Assembly: GCA_946566415.1 (NCBI GenBank)
Contig: CAMNWW010000089.1
Span: 1-8,181 of the forward strand
Direction of reading: 5' to 3'
DNA: 8,181 nt
DNA from: an uncultured Lachnospiraceae bacterium
GTDB lineage: Bacteria > Bacillota > Clostridia > Lachnospirales > Lachnospiraceae
A model generated the notes under the pieces. The model made no database searches and was not told the origin of the DNA. It worked only from the letters and a program-made list of their open reading frames with translations. Positions 6,569 through 8,181 of the stretch are shown one piece after another (the stretch's first letter is position 1; each line of letters starts with the position of its first letter). The position numbers and the translations under genes were made by a program.

Positions 6569-7193
6569 ACAGACGCACCTCCTTGACCCATTCTCTTTGA
6601 AGCTCCCACGTTGTTGCCGTCACCTGCTCCTTTTTCTCCGCCGTCAGTGTGAACACCCGGCTCCAACTATCAATCAATTTCTTGCGAAGGAGCGGATAAA
6701 AATTCCCCTTATCAGTAGAAATCAATTCATCTTCCTCCCCGATTCCATATCGCCTCAGCTCCTTTTTATGCTTTTCGGCGTCCGCGTCATCCAGCGGAAT
6801 GTACCAATAATTAACCCGGTATCCCCACGCGTCCATATTACAGAGAAGAACCTTATCCAGCGGAACCTCAACTTTTAAGATCACGGTATCTTCAACCGGC
6901 TGGAGCATATTATCCTCGTCAATACACAGCCACACCGGATACTCCTGGGCGGCTTCCAGATCCATATATTTACCGGCCTCCTTGGTATACCACCGGTAAA
7001 GCTCCAGATAATATTCTGCAATAGTATCGTTCTTCTTCTCAATATATTCTTTTTTAACTCGGTAAACGCCGGAGCTTTCGAGCTCTTCCCAGACGGCTTT
7101 CACCTGCCTTGTCCACAGGATCATCGTCCCGTGGTCCGTAACCTCCCCCATCTCCTGCATGACCTTCTGGCTTTCAAGTTCTGTTCTTTCCAT
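6552..7193 (-). CDS. DUF3841 family protein, first gene of a tandem pair
   Basis: A 213-residue paralogue of the following gene, function unknown. Matching blocks are MILWTRQ (24-30), SGVYRVKKEYIEKK (41-54), EYPVWLCID (84-92), KVLLCNMDAWGYRVNY (114-129), NFYPLLRKKLIDSW (164-177) and WELQREWV (196-203). The N-terminal extension of about 23 residues before MILWTRQ is highly acidic and may be specific to this copy. The start at 7193 is chosen for GGAGGGG at 7199-7205; a later Met24 lacks such a site. Two overlapping DUF3841 genes suggest a duplication whose products may work as a pair or heteromer, which is inference. The terminator of the operon is not clear; the stem at 5939-5973 is the only candidate downstream. 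Confidence 0.85.
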   Translation of the reverse strand: MERTELESQKVMQEMGEVTDHGTMILWTRQVKAVWEELESSGVYRVKKEYIEKKNDTIAEYYLELYRWYTKEAGKYMDLEAAQEYPVWLCIDEDNMLQPVEDTVILKVEVPLDKVLLCNMDAWGYRVNYWYIPLDDADAEKHKKELRRYGIGEEDELISTDKGNFYPLLRKKLIDSWSRVFTLTAEKKEQVTATTWELQREWVKEVRLYGDEK

Positions 7194-7303
7194 CGTTTCC
7201 CCTCCGCCTTCCTTGTTCTGCGCCTCTATATTCTCCTATTCAAACCGGTGGTAATGTACGTTAACTTATGCTTAGTATACGATGCCAGGGTCAAAAGGTC
7301 TGA

Positions 7304-7438
7304 ATCCACATCGTGCTTGCACAAAGGTGGATGAACGATCTTGGGACCCGCCCCGATATGAGGATAAAAGTGGAGTGTAAGCTCCACAATATCCGAATAT
7401 TGGGCTGGATTGTGGGAGCGCAAGGCGCGGAACAATCC
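7304..7438. other. Cluster of four hairpins in a gene-free stretch (7194-7578)
   Basis: No convincing gene occupies 7194-7578. Within it, four inverted repeats follow one another: ATCCAC/GTGGAT (7304-7309, 7327-7332) enclosing GTGC/GCAC; GTGGAG/CTCCAC (7370-7375, 7382-7387); AATAT/ATATT (7388-7392, 7397-7401); and GGATTGT/ACAATCC (7407-7413, 7432-7438) enclosing GCGC-AAG-GCGC. None is followed by a U run. This could be a structured non-coding RNA on either strand, the end of a lost insertion sequence, or chance. I cannot assign it to a known family. Confidence 0.4.
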
Positions 7439-7542
7439 GTAAGGCATCTTTCGACCTCAACATCAGTATACTCAAATAGAACGGAAATAGCAATAGACCT
7501 GGCGGGTAAAAAGCACAGAAGAAAATGTATGAAAAAATTCAG

Positions 7543-7571
7543 TTTTCAAAAAATACTGTCTGATGTATAAT
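7543..7571 (+). promoter_or_regulatory. Predicted promoter upstream of the nuclease pseudogene
   Basis: TTTTCA (7543-7548) and a consensus TATAAT (7566-7571) are separated by 17 bases. It lies only 7 bases before the apparent ATG at 7579, so transcripts would be nearly leaderless and the true ancestral start may differ. No ribosome binding site is visible. Confidence 0.5.
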
Positions 7572-7578
7572 ATAAGTG

Positions 7579-8056
7579 ATGAAAGAAAGTGATATTTTGA
7601 GTACAATAGAGCAAATACATCAACAGGATTTAGAACGTCTGAAATCACTTCGATATATGGACGATGATTTTATGACGTTCTGCTATTTTAGATGTTCATG
7701 CGATAGACAGCACTAAGAAAGAGTTTGATGTGGAAATTCAAAGGTCAGACGCTGACGCTGGTGCAAAAAGGGCATGGCATAACAGCAGTCTGTTAGACGC
7801 ACATATATTGAAGCCTGGAAATGATACGGAAGATATTCCCGACAGCTACGTTATTTTTATTACAGAAAATAATGTTATAGGCAAAAATCAAGCTACATAT
7901 CACATACAGCGGTATGTTGAAACCGGAAAGCTAATGCACGATTTTTCATGTACTAATCCCGATGATATGAATTATGAGGCTCTTGCTAAAAAAGCGAGGT
8001 ATTTCAAGCAGGACGAGAAAGGAGTTGCGGCCATGTGCAAAATTATGGAAGTTTAA
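7579..8056 (+). pseudogene. Degraded Rpn-family recombination-promoting nuclease (PD-(D/E)XK, putative transposase)
   Basis: Intact relatives are PD-(D/E)XK nucleases of about 280-330 residues implicated in RecA-independent recombination. Here the N-terminus reads LRYMDDDFMT in frame from 7579, then jumps near 7676 into another frame carrying RSAILDVHAIDSTKKEF and VEIQRSDADAGAKRA. The first frame stops at TAA 7714-7716. Compared with the family as I recall it, roughly 40 residues are missing at this junction, including most of the N-terminal nuclease fold, though the D and E-x-Q residues survive. A second, in-frame loss lies near 7920-7930, where YVETGKLMHD joins blocks normally about 25 residues apart. 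The protein also ends early at CKIMEV, TAA at 8054-8056. The open frame from GTG 7730 is only the residue of this gene. Deletion sizes are estimates from memory. Confidence 0.85.
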
Positions 8057-8074
8057 TATTAAAATAACAGCGTA

Positions 8075-8114
8075 AAGGCGTATGGAACAGAAATGTAAAC
8101 CATGCGTCTTTTTT
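8075..8114 (+). terminator. Rho-independent terminator after the nuclease pseudogene
   Basis: AAGGCGTATGG (8075-8085) pairs along 11 positions, with two G-U pairs, with CCATGCGTCTT (8100-8110). The T run continues to 8114. It lies 18 bases after the pseudogene stop codon and probably belonged to the intact gene. Confidence 0.75.
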
Positions 8115-8155
8115 GTGACAGGAAGGAGCAGCTCTGACGCTTAAAAAAAATTAAT

Positions 8156-8181
8156 AAAAAAACCTCCCATTTTATGGGAAG
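8156..8181 (-). terminator. Minus-strand terminator at the right edge
   Basis: Read leftward, CTTCCCAT (8181-8174) pairs with ATGGGAGG (8170-8163) around an AAA loop, with one G-U pair, and is followed by seven T residues (8162-8156). It implies a leftward gene ending just beyond the window. The stem may extend past the edge. Confidence 0.7.

Noticed and set aside
7226..7570. Small open frames on both strands in the hairpin region
   Set aside because: No recognisable protein family, no good ribosome binding sites, and the frames overlap one another across inverted repeats.
7730..8056. A 108-residue gene starting at GTG 7730
   Set aside because: The family homology extends upstream in the same frame to about 7676 and then into another frame, showing a pseudogene rather than a short gene.

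Overview
This window looks like part of the chromosome of an anaerobic Clostridia bacterium, most likely a gut Lachnospiraceae. The evidence is a Stickland-type selenoprotein reductase with an in-frame UGA, strong AGGAGG-type ribosome binding sites, AT-rich promoters, two tandem DUF3841 genes and a decayed Rpn-family nuclease of a kind common in that group. No rRNA, tRNA or CRISPR array was seen. The organism assignment is inference.

Left and centre (1-5980): a quaternary-amine reduction locus. The core is a minus-strand cluster read from about 4950 down to 530: component B alpha subunit (3597-4922), component B beta subunit (2275-3582) and a BCCT-family betaine transporter (530-2050). The beta subunit is a selenoprotein. 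Its UGA at 2536-2538 would look like a stop to ordinary gene callers and split the gene in two. A stem-loop suited to a bacterial SECIS follows directly. The alpha subunit has Phe where the glycine-reductase homologue GrdE has its pyruvoyl-forming Cys. This fits a betaine-type (GrdI/GrdH) enzyme, because a quaternary amine cannot form a Schiff base. The expected pathway is Na+-coupled betaine uptake, then reduction to trimethylamine and acetyl phosphate, using components A and C encoded elsewhere.

A TetR/AcrR-type regulator (5243-5923, plus strand) is divergent from the reductase genes across a 320-base AT-rich region. That region holds a 27-bp palindrome lying against the -35 element of the reductase promoter. 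A second regulator of the same subfamily enters from the left edge (2-445) and converges on the transporter, so a related system may lie further left. A roughly 190-base array of related imperfect repeats and hairpins sits between the beta subunit and the transporter.

Right (5981-8181): accessory DNA. Two overlapping minus-strand DUF3841 paralogues (6552-7193 and 6017-6568) form an operon of unknown function. Upstream is a 385-base gene-free stretch with a 135-base cluster of four hairpins, which may be a structured RNA or mobile-element debris. Then comes an Rpn/PD-(D/E)XK nuclease pseudogene (7579-8056) with two internal deletions, one of them frameshifting, and its own terminator. A minus-strand terminator at the right edge implies a leftward gene ending just outside the window.
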